From: Pseudoduganella flava
GTDB lineage: Bacteria > Pseudomonadota > Gammaproteobacteria > Burkholderiales > Burkholderiaceae_D
DNA: 64,000 nt
NCBI RefSeq assembly: GCF_007830495.1
Contig: NZ_VLKW01000008.1
Location: forward strand, 1-64,000
Reading direction: 5' to 3'
Shown piece by piece: positions 15,724 to 26,200 of this stretch (the first letter of the stretch is position 1; each line of letters starts with the position of its first letter). The notes beneath the pieces were generated by a model that ran no database searches, was not told the origin of the DNA, and saw nothing but the letters and a program-made list of their open reading frames with translations. The translations under genes and the position numbers were made by a program.

Positions 15724-17769
15724 TTACTTCTTCAGGTGGTCATCGAGCCAGCCGATCACCGTGTGGTGCCACAGGATCGAGTTGGCGGGCTTCAGCACCC
15801 AGTGGTTCTCGTCCGGGAAGACGAGCAGCTTCGATTCGATGCCCCGGCGTTGCAGCGCCGTGAACGCGCCCAGCGCCTGCGCGGTGGGGATGCGGAAGTC
15901 CAGGTCGCCCTGGATCACCAGCATCGGCGTCTTCCACTTCGTCACGTGGTGCACCGGGTTGAACTTCTCGTAGCCTTCCGGGTTCGCGTAATACGTGCCG
16001 CCGTTTTCCCATTCGGTGAACCACAGTTCCTCGGTCGAGTAACCCATGCCGCGCTGGTCGAACACGCCGTCGTGGTTGACGATGCACTTGAAGCCGTCGC
16101 TCCAGTTACCCTGGATCCAGTTCATCATGTAGCCGCCGTACGAGGCGCCCAGCGCGCAGGCGTTCGACGTGTCCAGCCATGGGTATTTCTGGCCTGCCGC
16201 CGCGAGACCCTTCTTCAGGTCTTCGAGCGGCTTGCCGCCCCAGTCGCCGCTGATCGAATCCGTGAACGCCTGGCCGTAGCCGGTCGAGCCGTGGAAGTCG
16301 ATGAATACGGTCGCATAGCCGGCGCCGGCATATACCTGCGGGTTCCAGCGGTAGCTCCACGAATTGCCGAAGCTGCCCTGCGGGCCGCCATGCACGAGGA
16401 AGGCCACCGGGTATTTTTGACCCGGCACCGCGTTCCACGGCTTCATCACGTGGCCATACACGGTCTCGCCGTTGGCACCCGTGAACGAGAACTGCTCGTA
16501 CTCGCCCATCTTCACGTCCGCCAGGCGTTCGCGGTTCGCCTGCGTCAGTTGCACGGCCTTGCCGCCGGCCAGCTTGTACAGCTGGGCGCCGTCGGCCAGG
16601 CTGTTTTGCGCGTACACGACGGTGTCGCGCTTCGCGTCGAACTCGGCCACGTAGCCCTTGTCCGTCAGCGCCGTCACCTTGCCGGATGCGACGTCGAGCG
16701 AGAACAGCTTGTGGTTGCCGATGTCGTCCGCGTTCGCCAGCAGCGCCTTGCCGTCCGGGCGCCAGCGGTAGTCGGCGATCGAGCGGTCCCAGCTCTCGGC
16801 CAGCACGCGCTTCTTGCCGGTCGCGACGTCCTGCAGGATCATGTGGTAGCGGTCGGCCTCGAAGCCGGGGCGCTTCATCGCCAGGTAGGCGAGCGTCTTG
16901 CCGTCGGGGGAGAACTGCGGCTTGGTGTCCCAGGCCGGGTTGTCGGCCGTCAGGTTGCGCGGCGCGGTACCGCCGGCGGCAGGCACGTCATACAGGTCGA
17001 AGTTGGTCGACCACGATTCGGACTTGCCTGCCACGCGCACGGAGAACACGATGCGCTGGCCGTCCGGGCTGAACGTGTATTCGCCGCGGTCGCCGAACGG
17101 CTTGCTGGTGATGTCGCCATCCAGTGCGCCGGACAGGCTGACGGCCGTCGTCGCCGGCATCGTGCCCAGCGGGACGGAGTACAGCACGTTGCGCTTGCCG
17201 TCGGCCCACGTATCCCAGTGGCGCACGAACAGCTGGTCGTACAGCTTGCCCGTGGCCTTGTCCTTGGCCTTTGCGTCGTTGCGCTTCTGCGTGCACGCCA
17301 GGTCCGCGCAATCGCGGAACACGGCCAGCGTGACGGCCAGGCGGTCGCCCTTCGGCGAGACGTGGAAGCTGTCGACGTCGAGCGGCAGGTTGGTGACCTT
17401 GACGGCTTCACCGCCGCCGATGGGCAGGCGCCACACCTGCGACGAACCGGAGCGGCCGGACAGGAAGTAGATCGCGTCGCCGCTGGCCGACCATTCCGGG
17501 TCGAAGCTGGAGGAATCGTGCGACGTCAGCTGCTGCGGCGCCGGCTTGGCGGCGCGCAGGTCGATCATCCACAGCTGCGTGATGCCGCGGTTCTTCTCCA
17601 TGTTCGTGCTGCGCACCGTGTAGACGACGCGCGTACCGTCCGGCGACAGCACGGGGCTGGCGACGCGGTCCATGCTCGCGAGGTCTTCGATGGTGAGGCC
17701 GCGCGGCGCGGCAAAGGCACTGGTGGCGGTTGCAAGCGCAACGCCGGTTACCAGCAGGCGTAAGGTCAT
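15724..17769 (-). CDS. Secreted S9 family prolyl oligopeptidase-like peptidase
   Basis: This 681-aa exported serine peptidase of the S9 (acylaminoacyl-peptidase/DPP-like) group has a signal peptide (residues 1-20, cleavage after SAFA). It continues with a beta-propeller of WD-like TolB repeats (SPVLSPDGTRVVYTV, TFSPDGQRIVFSV, QFSPDGKTLAYLA) and a C-terminal alpha/beta-hydrolase. The likely triad is Ser near 543 in GASYGGYMMN, Asp near 622 in QGDLDFRIP and His near 653 in DENHWV. The ATG at 17769 is preceded by GGAGA; the 24 codons before it would disrupt the signal peptide. It probably acts in the periplasm or outside the cell on short peptides. Confidence 0.93.
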   Translation of the reverse strand: MTLRLLVTGVALATATSAFAAPRGLTIEDLASMDRVASPVLSPDGTRVVYTVRSTNMEKNRGITQLWMIDLRAAKPAPQQLTSHDSSSFDPEWSASGDAIYFLSGRSGSSQVWRLPIGGGEAVKVTNLPLDVDSFHVSPKGDRLAVTLAVFRDCADLACTQKRNDAKAKDKATGKLYDQLFVRHWDTWADGKRNVLYSVPLGTMPATTAVSLSGALDGDITSKPFGDRGEYTFSPDGQRIVFSVRVAGKSESWSTNFDLYDVPAAGGTAPRNLTADNPAWDTKPQFSPDGKTLAYLAMKRPGFEADRYHMILQDVATGKKRVLAESWDRSIADYRWRPDGKALLANADDIGNHKLFSLDVASGKVTALTDKGYVAEFDAKRDTVVYAQNSLADGAQLYKLAGGKAVQLTQANRERLADVKMGEYEQFSFTGANGETVYGHVMKPWNAVPGQKYPVAFLVHGGPQGSFGNSWSYRWNPQVYAGAGYATVFIDFHGSTGYGQAFTDSISGDWGGKPLEDLKKGLAAAGQKYPWLDTSNACALGASYGGYMMNWIQGNWSDGFKCIVNHDGVFDQRGMGYSTEELWFTEWENGGTYYANPEGYEKFNPVHHVTKWKTPMLVIQGDLDFRIPTAQALGAFTALQRRGIESKLLVFPDENHWVLKPANSILWHHTVIGWLDDHLKK

Positions 17770-17867
17770 TTCCGTCTCTCCGATCGTGAAAAGGGGAGGC
17801 CGGCGCGCGCCGGCCAAGGCGCGCATGATAACAAACAGCAAGCCACAACGGCGAATGACGGCTCAGC

Positions 17868-17946
17868 CCGTGTCCCCTGGTGCCAGGCACGAGGAGACAC
17901 GAGCTCAACAGCGATGTCCCTTCGTGCCTGGCACCAGGGGACACGG
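17868..17946. repeat. Palindromic REP-like element A (25-bp inverted repeat)
   Basis: The arms at 17868-17892 and 17922-17946 are perfect 25-bp inverted repeats around a 29-nt spacer. Each arm holds the core CTGGTGCCAGGCAC. The spacer contains GACACGAGCTCAACAG (17896-17911), which recurs at 20809-20824 with one change. The element lies between the S9 peptidase and the catalase-like gene and could also act as a transcript-end hairpin. Confidence 0.85.
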
Positions 17947-17959
17947 CCTCTGCTGTCGG

Positions 17960-19054
17960 CTAGAACGGCAGCCCGTCCAGCGACGTGGGTTCGACGATCG
18001 GTGCGCCGCGGCGCCGGGCGCGCAGTTTGGCGGACATCTCGTAGGCCGCCTTGCGCACCCGGTTCACCGAGCCGATGGGGCGGTGCGCCGCGATGCCGTG
18101 CCATGGCGAGAAGCTCATGCCTTCGTCGATCGCCCGCGACAGCGCGTCGCTCCAGCCGGCCTGCGGCGGGGCGACGAGGCGCGCCACCGTCACGTAGGGA
18201 CTGAGGTCCTCGCGCCATTCGGCCGACGCGTCCTCGATCGGCATCTCCTCGATGTTCGTGCACAGCTGCACGCGCAGGTCCCATTCGCCGCCTTGCTGGG
18301 CGAAGTGCTCGCGTACCAGGTGGCGCAGCACGTCCGGGGCGGACGAGACGTCCACCGGCGCGCCGTGCAGCGCCGTCAGGCCGGCCGCCGTCGGCACCAG
18401 CGCCACCTTGGCCATGTAGCGGCCGTACAGGATCGGCACCTGGCTGTAGTAGCTGTCGCCCAGCGGATGCGTGGCCGGATGGCCGCCCAGCGCCTTCAGC
18501 GCGGCGCTGCCGGTGCCGGTGCCTTTCTCCACGGCCGCCTCGACGCTGCGCAACGCCGCGGACAGCACGCTCTTCAACGCGGGCGCCTTGTCCGTCGTCG
18601 CGGCCAGCATCGTCAGGCCGTGCAGGAACGCTTTCGGGCCGGCGTTCAGGAACGTCGTCGCGTTCACGAGCACGAAGTCTTGCGTGACATCGTTTTCGCT
18701 GCCGGGCAAGCGATCGCCCGAAACGCCGATCACCTTCAGCGCCATGCCGCGCGGCGTCGAGACGGCGTCGGCCAGCACGTCGCCGGGCGTCGTCGACAGC
18801 CGCATCACGACCGGGTAATCGGCCGGCGTCGCGAACAGGCCCTGGGCCAGCGCGTGCGGCAAATCCGGCAGCACGCGCAGCTCGGCGCGCAGCAGGCCGT
18901 GGCTCTTCGCGTGCACGCTGCGCAGCGGCTGGCCGGTATCGCGGAAGGTCGTGTCCGCGATGTCGTGCAGCACGTCGAGCAAGTCGGCTTGCGTGTCGCC
19001 TTCGCCGTCTTCAGGCACCTCGTAGCGCGGGTCGTAGTCGATCGGGGGTCGCAT
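17960..19054 (-). CDS. Catalase-like heme protein (y4iL-like catalase family)
   Basis: This 364-aa protein belongs to the small catalase superfamily and is much shorter than true monofunctional catalases (about 480 aa or more). Visible landmarks are SVHAKSHG with a candidate distal His, the substrate-channel region DFVLVNATTFL, YYSQVPILYGRYMAKVALVP, and the W-H and RxxxY-type C-terminal segment PIGSVNRVRKAAYE. Members are often annotated as catalase family or heme-dependent peroxidase, and activity has to be tested case by case. The ATG at 19054 has AAGGAAA upstream; 47 further codons are intergenic. It stands alone between two palindromic regions. Confidence 0.8.
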   Translation of the reverse strand: MRPPIDYDPRYEVPEDGEGDTQADLLDVLHDIADTTFRDTGQPLRSVHAKSHGLLRAELRVLPDLPHALAQGLFATPADYPVVMRLSTTPGDVLADAVSTPRGMALKVIGVSGDRLPGSENDVTQDFVLVNATTFLNAGPKAFLHGLTMLAATTDKAPALKSVLSAALRSVEAAVEKGTGTGSAALKALGGHPATHPLGDSYYSQVPILYGRYMAKVALVPTAAGLTALHGAPVDVSSAPDVLRHLVREHFAQQGGEWDLRVQLCTNIEEMPIEDASAEWREDLSPYVTVARLVAPPQAGWSDALSRAIDEGMSFSPWHGIAAHRPIGSVNRVRKAAYEMSAKLRARRRGAPIVEPTSLDGLPF

Positions 19055-19193
19055 GGCGTTTCCTTGTTCTTCTTGATGAACTGGACAGTGCCATCGATTT
19101 TCGCGCGCGCAGCTACGGTTGTCTGTGAACCAGCAAACAAAGTGCGCCAGGATGCGCGTTCGCGGCTCAGCCTTAACCACGCGCTCCAAACGC

Positions 19194-19222
19194 AAAAAGG
19201 GCGCGACGTTGCCGCCGCGCCC
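19194..19222 (-). terminator. Rho-independent terminator of the glutamate dehydrogenase gene
   Basis: On the minus strand GGGCGCG and CGCGCCC form a 7-bp GC stem with a 10-nt loop, followed by TTTTT. It lies about 90 bp past the dehydrogenase stop codon. A second GGCGCGCC pair near 19242-19263 may form another hairpin just before it. Confidence 0.75.
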
Positions 19223-19310
19223 GTGTCTCCCCCATTGATTGGCGCGCCAGCCAGGCGGCGCGCCATCACCCTTTCCGGGAATTGTCGGGACTCTTTGCTT
19301 GCTACGTTGG

Positions 19311-20594
<1,284 letters not shown>

Positions 20595-20737
20595 TGGTTG
20601 TGACTCCTGATTCGCGTTTTGTGTTGGTTGCGGCCTCCCTCGTGGGGCTGGCCGGGCGAGGCGAATCATAGGTCCGGGCCGCGAATCAGGGCCAATGCTG
20701 AGTGCGCATCCGGTTATGCAAAAAATGCATAACGTAA

Positions 20738-20824
20738 CTGTTCAGCTCGTGTCACTGGTGCCAGGCACCGGTGACGCGAGCTGAACCAGTGATGCGAGCT
20801 GAACCAGTGACACGAGCTGAACAG
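20738..20824. repeat. Palindromic REP-like element B (22-bp inverted repeat)
   Basis: The arms at 20738-20759 and 20803-20824 are perfect 22-bp inverted repeats. The inside holds a CTGGTGCCAGGCACCGG core at 20755-20771 and two direct copies of CGAGCTGAACCAGTGA (20776-20791 and 20794-20809). The outer block GACACGAGCTGAACAG matches element A at 15 of 16 positions. It lies between lysR and the dehydrogenase gene, where it may also end the lysR transcript. Confidence 0.85.
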
Positions 20825-20847
20825 CGCGAGCGCGGTGTCCTCGCGCG

Positions 20848-21831
20848 TCATCGTTCGGACGCCTGCAAGCGACGGCGCGAGCGGGCCGGCTGCAACTGCT
20901 CCTCGAGGTACTCCCACAGCGCCCCAACGACAGCCTTGCCGGGCCGCGCCGCGGATGGCCGCTCGCGGTACAGCCGGATCTCCATCTCGATCTCCCAGGT
21001 GCCGCCTTCGTCGGCGCGCGCCAGCAGCTTCTGCTTGACCTCGCGCGTGACGGCCGATTCGGGCAGGAACGCGATACCGCGGCCTTCCAGCGCCATCATT
21101 TTGAGGCCCTCGGCCATGTCGGTCTCGTAGCGTTTGTCCAGGTGCAGCGCTGGTTTCGCGTCGGCCAGGATCAGGTCGACCATCCGGCCCAGGTACGCGT
21201 TCGGCGTGTACGACAGGAAGGGCAGCGGCGCGTTCTTCCGGCCCGGCAGCTGGAACTCGGGCTGGCGCGCCTGCTGCTTGCCCGGCTTGCAGCGGGCGTA
21301 GGCGCGCAGCGCTTCGCGGCCCATCACCAGCATGTCGTAGCGGCCCGGGTCCAGCTGCACCGGTTGGCGCGGATGGTGGTAGCACAGCAGCAGGTCGCAG
21401 CCGCCGTCCACCAGTTGCAGCACGGCGTCGTGCACGTTCAGCGCCATCAGGCGGCTGTGCAGCGGGCCCACTTCCGCGCCGAAGCCTTCCTCCAGTTGCG
21501 TCAGCCACTTCGGCACGAACGTCAGCGACAGCGTGTGCGGCACGGCGAGGTCGATCGTCGTCTGCGTGGCGGCGCGCTTGTGGCGCAGCATCTCGCGCAC
21601 GCCGTTGATCTGGCCCAGCATCTCCAGCGCCTGCTCGTAGAACACGTGGCCGGCCGGCGTCAGGCGGGTGGGGAACGTGGTGCGGTCGATCAGGTCCGTG
21701 CCGAGCCAGTTTTCCAGCGACTGGATACGGCGCGAGAACGCCGGCTGCGTCACGTGACGCAGCTGCGCGGAGCGGCTGAAGTTACTGGTCTCGACCAGCG
21801 AAATAAAGTCTTCCAGCCATTTTGTTTCCAT
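20848..21831 (-). CDS. LysR family transcriptional regulator
   Basis: This is a 327-aa LysR-type regulator. The N-terminal winged helix-turn-helix spans about residues 5-63 (FISLVETSNFSRSAQLRHVT, then QPAFSRRIQSLENWLG). It is followed by the linker helix and a periplasmic-binding-like effector domain from about residue 92. GAGGAAA precedes the ATG at 21831. It starts 9 bp after the MFS stop, so it is the third gene of the marR-MFS-lysR operon; downstream lies glutamate dehydrogenase. Targets could be the operon itself or the dehydrogenase. The C-terminal tail is Arg-rich. Confidence 0.9.
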   Translation of the reverse strand: METKWLEDFISLVETSNFSRSAQLRHVTQPAFSRRIQSLENWLGTDLIDRTTFPTRLTPAGHVFYEQALEMLGQINGVREMLRHKRAATQTTIDLAVPHTLSLTFVPKWLTQLEEGFGAEVGPLHSRLMALNVHDAVLQLVDGGCDLLLCYHHPRQPVQLDPGRYDMLVMGREALRAYARCKPGKQQARQPEFQLPGRKNAPLPFLSYTPNAYLGRMVDLILADAKPALHLDKRYETDMAEGLKMMALEGRGIAFLPESAVTREVKQKLLARADEGGTWEIEMEIRLYRERPSAARPGKAVVGALWEYLEEQLQPARSRRRLQASER

Positions 21832-21840
21832 CGTGTTTCC

Positions 21841-23124
21841 TCATTCCCGGGACGGCGCATTGTAACGGCCCGCCGCGGTGATCGTCCGCATCGGCGTGAA
21901 CAGCCACGCGAACGCCGCGCAGCCGGTCAGCAGCGCGCCGCCGGCGGCGTACAGCGTTGCCAGGCTCACGTATTGCAGGATCGCGCCCGTGAACGCGGCC
22001 GACAGCGGCGCCAGGCCCATGAAGATGAACAGGAAGATGCTCATCGCCCGCCCCAGCATCTGCGGCGCGACGCGCCGGCCGATCCACGTGAAGATCGCCA
22101 CCTGCAGGTAACCCGCCAGCACGCCGAGCGCGAGCAGCAGCAGGATGGCTTGCCACAGCGCGCCCACGGCACCCAGCGGCACCAGCAGCAGGCCGGCCAG
22201 CGCGTCGCCGAGCAGCAGCATGGCGCCGAACGGCAGCCCGAGTCTGGGGGCGCGCGCCGCCAGCACCATGCCCAGCAAGGTGCCGGCGCCGTGCGCGCCC
22301 ATCAGCACACCAAGGCTGGACGCGCCATGCAGCACGTCGCGCGCCAGCAGCGGCAGCGCCACCTGCATCGCACCGCCGACGCAGAACGCCACCAGCCCCC
22401 AGTACAGGAAGCAGGTGCGCAGCGCCGTATCGCGCCAGACCATCGCCAGGCCCGCGCCGACCGCGCGCAGAACGTGCGTCTCCGCCGCGCGCGGCGCGTC
22501 GGCCAGCGGGCGCACGCGCGCCAGCGTGAACGCCGAGATCACGAAGCTGGCGCAGTCGACGGCGAACGCGAGGCCGAGCGGGCGCGCGTCCGTCACGGTA
22601 GCGCCGCCACCGGCCAGCGCGAGCAGCAGCGCGGCCAGCAGCGGGCCTGCCAGCATCGACAGCTGGCGCATGCCCATCATCGTGCCGTTGGCCGCCTGCA
22701 GCAGCGGGGCCGGCACCGTTTGCGGCAGCATCGCCGTGCCGGACGGGATGGCGAACGCCTGCGCCAGGCCGATCCCCAGCGCCAGTGCGTAGACGAGCGG
22801 CAGTGTCGCGCTGCCGGACAGCGTCAGCGCGGCCAGCGCGAACAACAGCAGCGCGCTGGCGTGCTTGGACAGCATCATCACCCGCAGCGGCGAGTAACGG
22901 TCGACCAGCGCGCCGCCGACCAGGATGAACACGGCGCGCGGGATGCTCATCAACGCGATCACGACGCCCAGCGCCAGCGGATCCCCGGTCAGTTTCAGCA
23001 CCAGCCAGGGCAGGGCGATCAGCGTGAACTGGTCGCCGATCATCGACAGCATGCCGCCGCCGAGGAGCCAGCGGAAATTCGGCTCGGCCCACAGCGCCGC
23101 GCGGGTGGCCTGCGGGGCGCTCAT
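21841..23124 (-). CDS. MFS efflux transporter (MFS_3/EntS-like)
   Basis: This is a 427-aa inner-membrane protein with about 12 predicted TM helices. The segment GDQFTLIALPWLVLKLTG and the helix-2/3 loop GGALVDRYSPLRVMM fit the MFS_3 (EntS-like) group of exporters. Its ATG overlaps the marR stop (ATGA) and lysR follows after 9 bp. A MarR repressor translationally coupled to an exporter usually means export of a toxic or phenolic compound that also releases the repressor. The substrate is not known. Confidence 0.9.
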   Translation of the reverse strand: MSAPQATRAALWAEPNFRWLLGGGMLSMIGDQFTLIALPWLVLKLTGDPLALGVVIALMSIPRAVFILVGGALVDRYSPLRVMMLSKHASALLLFALAALTLSGSATLPLVYALALGIGLAQAFAIPSGTAMLPQTVPAPLLQAANGTMMGMRQLSMLAGPLLAALLLALAGGGATVTDARPLGLAFAVDCASFVISAFTLARVRPLADAPRAAETHVLRAVGAGLAMVWRDTALRTCFLYWGLVAFCVGGAMQVALPLLARDVLHGASSLGVLMGAHGAGTLLGMVLAARAPRLGLPFGAMLLLGDALAGLLLVPLGAVGALWQAILLLLALGVLAGYLQVAIFTWIGRRVAPQMLGRAMSIFLFIFMGLAPLSAAFTGAILQYVSLATLYAAGGALLTGCAAFAWLFTPMRTITAAGRYNAPSRE

Positions 23125-23567
23125 GCGGCCGGCCCCAGGATGTTGCCGAGCACGGCGGTCAGTGTCGCGAGCTGGTCCGGCGGTGCGTGCCGCAGCAGGT
23201 CGGCGCAGGTTTCGCGGGCCGTGCGCAGCGCATTGTCCAGCAGGTCGTTGCCGGCCGGCGTGATGGCGGCGAACCCGACGCGGGCGTCGCGCTCGTCGGT
23301 CAGCCGCGCCACCCAGCCCGTCTTTTCCATCGGCAGCAGGGTGCGGGTGACGCCGGACGCCGTCAGCCCCTGGCGGTCGGCCAGGTCAACGCGGCGCAGC
23401 TTGCCGCCCGGTGCCCGCGCCAGGTTGTGCAGCAGCATCAGGTCGCCGAACGACAGGCCATGGTGGCCGCCCAGCACCGCGTCGAGCCGGCGCACGATGG
23501 CCGCATGGGCCCGCGCCAGCCGCAGGCAGAATTCGAGCGCGTCCGCGCCCTGGTATTCGTCAGTCAT
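23121..23567 (-). CDS. MarR family transcriptional repressor
   Basis: This is a 148-aa winged-helix regulator with the MarR core: LSFGDLMLLHNLARAPGGKL, the recognition region VDLADRQGLTASGVTRTL and the wing LTDERDARVGFAAITPAG. The ATG at 23567 follows AAGGAT; 36 further in-frame codons cover the operator and are rejected. A perfect 8-bp inverted repeat lies 17 bp upstream, so the operon is probably self-repressed. The gene is coupled to the MFS exporter by an ATGA overlap. Confidence 0.92.
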   Translation of the reverse strand: MTDEYQGADALEFCLRLARAHAAIVRRLDAVLGGHHGLSFGDLMLLHNLARAPGGKLRRVDLADRQGLTASGVTRTLLPMEKTGWVARLTDERDARVGFAAITPAGNDLLDNALRTARETCADLLRHAPPDQLATLTAVLGNILGPAA

Positions 23568-23583
23568 GGCCGATCCTTGATAA

Positions 23584-23603
23584 ATACTTGAGTGGTCAAG
23601 TAT
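23584..23603. promoter_or_regulatory. MarR-type operator
   Basis: ATACTTGA-GTGG-TCAAGTAT is a perfect 8-bp inverted repeat with a 4-bp spacer, a common shape for MarR operators. It lies between marR and the divergent ycbK-like gene, 17 bp upstream of the marR ATG and 64 bp upstream of the other start, so it could control both directions. Confidence 0.75.
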
Positions 23604-23666
23604 ATCGCAATAAATTGCCGCGCACCATATCTGCACCGCTACGCCAACAGGCGTATCATCGAACTC

Positions 23667-24203
23667 ATGAACCAACGCAGATCATTCCTCAAGAAATCGG
23701 TGGCCGTTGCCTCGGCCTTGAGCATGCCCGCATTGGCGCGCGCCGCCGTGGCGGCACCGCACGAGCGCATCCTGCGCTTCCATAACACGCACACGGGCGA
23801 GTCGCTGAAGAGCGTGTTCTGGGCGGAAGGGGAGTTCATCCCGGAAGCGCTGCAGGACATCAACAAGCTGCTGCGTGATTTCCGCAGCAACACGATCGCG
23901 GACATCGATCCGGCGCTGCTCGTCCTTGTCGACAAGGTCAGCCGGCAATTCGGCAGCAACAACGTGATCCACATCATCTCGGGCTACCGCTCGCCGGAAA
24001 CGAATCAGAAGCTGGCCGAGGCCAGCGGCGGTGTCGCGAAGCACAGCCTGCACATGGAAGGCAAGGCGATCGACCTGCGCATCCCGGGTGTGGACCTGAA
24101 ACAGGTGCACAAGGCTGCGCTCGCGCTGCAATCCGGCGGCGTCGGCTATTACCAAAGTTCGCAGTTCGTGCACATGGATACGGGGCGCGTGCGGCACTGG
24201 TAA
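23667..24203 (+). CDS. YcbK-like DUF882 peptidase-fold protein, Tat-exported
   Basis: This 178-aa protein has a twin-arginine signal (RRSFLKK at residues 4-10, hydrophobic stretch, cleavage after ARA) and a DUF882/M15-like domain. The zinc-type pattern is visible as SGYRSPETN, KHSLHMEGKAIDLR and FVHMDTG. E. coli YcbK belongs to the same family, and such proteins are thought to work on peptidoglycan in the periplasm. The ATG at 23667 begins at the Tat signal. The upstream neighbour is the divergent marR with the operator between them, so regulation by MarR is possible but unproven. Confidence 0.88.
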   Translation: MNQRRSFLKKSVAVASALSMPALARAAVAAPHERILRFHNTHTGESLKSVFWAEGEFIPEALQDINKLLRDFRSNTIADIDPALLVLVDKVSRQFGSNNVIHIISGYRSPETNQKLAEASGGVAKHSLHMEGKAIDLRIPGVDLKQVHKAALALQSGGVGYYQSSQFVHMDTGRVRHW

Positions 24204-24334
24204 TCGCAGGTAAGCACGGGTAGATCCAAGCGCTTGCGGCCGGGTCACCTGGACCAGGCTCGTATCCCCCGACGGACAGCCGCGTGCCGTCCACATACCA
24301 CGGCGGCAGCGGCGCGAGGAACCGGGCCCGGCTT

Positions 24335-25072
24335 TCAGCGGCCCTGCGCCGTCAGGTACGGGTACGGATTGACGGGCGTGCCTTCCCACCATTTCTTGTC
24401 CGGCCCGAGTTCGAAGATGGCGAAGTGCAGGTGCGGCGTGCCGGGATCGGCATTGCCCGTCGTGCCCACGTAGCCGACCATCTGGCCGCGCCGGATCGTC
24501 ATGCCTTCCTTCAGCTCGGGCGCATAGCTGTCCAGGTGGGCATAGTAGTACGCGTATTTTTCGGACGGGTCGAACTGGTAGACGGTCAGGCCGCCCGGCT
24601 TGCTGTTGAACAGCTTGGCAACCTTGCCGTCGGCCACGGCCAGCACGGGCGTGCCCTTCGGCGCGAGGATGTCCAGCGCTTCGTGGCGGCGCTCGCCGGG
24701 GCGGGCCTGGTTGAACGTGTCAGTCAGGTCCTTCGCGGACACGCCGGCCACGGGCACCAGCAGCGGGCCCAGCGCGGGCTTGACGTCGATGTCCACGCTG
24801 GTCGCGTTCGGCGGCACGGGGGCCGGCGTCGGCACTTCCGGCAGCGAGTTCGCCGGCAGCGGCACGCCGGCCGCGGGCGGCTGACCCTGGCCGGGCGGTT
24901 GACCCTGGCCGGGTGGCGGAGGCGGCGGGCCCGCCGGCTGCGCGGTCGGCGCCGGCGTCACGGCGGGACCAGGGCCCGGCGTGCCGGCGCTGGGCACGTC
25001 ACGCCCCAGCCACAACACGGTTCCAACGACGCCCAGCGCGGCGCCCAGCAGCAAAGTCAGCAGCCATTTCAT
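24335..25072 (-). CDS. M23 (LytM-type) peptidoglycan peptidase
   Basis: This 245-aa protein has an N-terminal membrane anchor (residues 2-22), a Pro/Gly/Gln-rich linker (about 27-88) and a C-terminal M23 domain. The zinc and catalytic motifs are RRHEALDI and HLHFAIFE, both intact, so an active endopeptidase in the periplasm is likely. The gene follows the L,D-transpeptidase gene by 19 bp on the same strand, giving a two-gene cell-wall unit. The linker contains a short GQGQPP repeat. Confidence 0.9.
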   Translation of the reverse strand: MKWLLTLLLGAALGVVGTVLWLGRDVPSAGTPGPGPAVTPAPTAQPAGPPPPPPGQGQPPGQGQPPAAGVPLPANSLPEVPTPAPVPPNATSVDIDVKPALGPLLVPVAGVSAKDLTDTFNQARPGERRHEALDILAPKGTPVLAVADGKVAKLFNSKPGGLTVYQFDPSEKYAYYYAHLDSYAPELKEGMTIRRGQMVGYVGTTGNADPGTPHLHFAIFELGPDKKWWEGTPVNPYPYLTAQGR

Positions 25073-25091
25073 GCGTTGCCTCCGTTCGTAG

Positions 25092-26060
25092 TCACTCCTG
25101 CAGGATCACGGGGAAGCCGGGCGACACGACGTTCGCCACCAGGGCGGCGTCCCAGTTCGTCAGCCGGATGCAGCCGTGCGATTCCGTCTTGCCGATCTTG
25201 CCCGGCTCGGGCGTGCCGTGGATGCCGTAATGTTCCTTCGACAGGTCGAGCCACACGACGCCCACCGGGTTGTTCGGCCCCGGCTGGATGCGCGCCTTGC
25301 CTTCGCCCGGCTTCGCATCCCAGAACAGTTTCGGGTTGTAGTTGTAGTGGGGATTGCGGCCCACGCCGTTGATCTTCCACTCGCCGACTGGCAGCGGATC
25401 GTGTTCGCTGCCCGTGCTGGCGGGGAATTGGGCGACGACCTTGCCGGCATCGTCGACGAGCGACAGCGTGCGATCCGAATTGTCGACGACGATTTTCGCG
25501 GCCGCCGGCAGCGGGCCGGCCGCGCCCGTATTCGGCACGAGGATACGTTCGCCCGGTTGCAGGAAGTTCTTGCCGGGATTGAGCTCTTTGAGCAGTTCCG
25601 GGCTGGCGTGGAAGCGTTCGCCCAGCGCCTCTTCGATGCTGGCGTAGCCGAGCGCCGGCAGCTTGGCTTTGGCGGCCATGTCTTCGGGCACGCGCACGAA
25701 CGGGCCTTGCACGTCGGCGTCCGTGATCGTGTACGTGCCGAGCACGGGCTGGCGGTCGTCCAGCGCATCCCACGTCGCCTGATCGACCTTGCCCGTGACG
25801 GGCAGGCCGCGCGCCTTCTGGAAGCCGGCGATGGCATGGCGCATATTGCTGCCGTATTTGCCGTCGATCTCGCCGGGCGAGAAGTGGGCACGGTCAAGCA
25901 GCACCTGGGCGCGCAGGTCGGGCGCGACCTGGTCGGGAGTTTGAGGTTGTTGTGGCTGCGCTGCCGGTGCGGGCGCGGTTGGTGCCGGCGGCACCGGCTG
26001 GGGTGGTTGGGCATGCGCCAGCGGCGCGGCAGCGAGTAGCGTGATGAGTAGCGTTTTCAT
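25092..26060 (-). CDS. L,D-transpeptidase with a peptidoglycan-binding domain
   Basis: This 322-aa secreted enzyme has a signal peptide (1-17, cleavage after AHA), a Pro/Gln-rich linker, a PG_binding_1 domain (about 50-105) and a YkuD catalytic domain in the C-terminal half. The active-site segment ends in SHGCIRL and carries the nucleophile Cys and the His. It would form 3-3 crosslinks or attach proteins to peptidoglycan. The ATG at 26060 starts the signal peptide; 17 upstream codons are dropped. It lies in an operon with the M23 peptidase. Confidence 0.92.
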   Translation of the reverse strand: MKTLLITLLAAAPLAHAQPPQPVPPAPTAPAPAAQPQQPQTPDQVAPDLRAQVLLDRAHFSPGEIDGKYGSNMRHAIAGFQKARGLPVTGKVDQATWDALDDRQPVLGTYTITDADVQGPFVRVPEDMAAKAKLPALGYASIEEALGERFHASPELLKELNPGKNFLQPGERILVPNTGAAGPLPAAAKIVVDNSDRTLSLVDDAGKVVAQFPASTGSEHDPLPVGEWKINGVGRNPHYNYNPKLFWDAKPGEGKARIQPGPNNPVGVVWLDLSKEHYGIHGTPEPGKIGKTESHGCIRLTNWDAALVANVVSPGFPVILQE

Positions 26061-26141
26061 GCCGCCAGTGTGCCGCGCGGGCATGGCCGCGCTCTGTACG
26101 GCAGCGTACACGTGCGCAGCGGCGCGGAAAAACGCGACAGC

Positions 26142-26169
26142 AAAAAAAAACGCCGGGCGAACCCGGCGT
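26142..26169 (-). terminator. Rho-independent terminator of rhlE
   Basis: On the minus strand ACGCCGGG pairs with CCCGGCGT around a 4-nt loop and is followed by an uninterrupted run of T residues. It lies 31 bp past the rhlE stop codon. Confidence 0.9.
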
Positions 26170-26200
26170 CTTGTTACTTCAGTGCGGTTACCTCAAGCGA

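Noticed and set aside
20776-20824. Short direct repeats as a CRISPR array
   Set aside because: Only two and a half copies, with no spacers between units and no cas genes; they are part of palindrome B.
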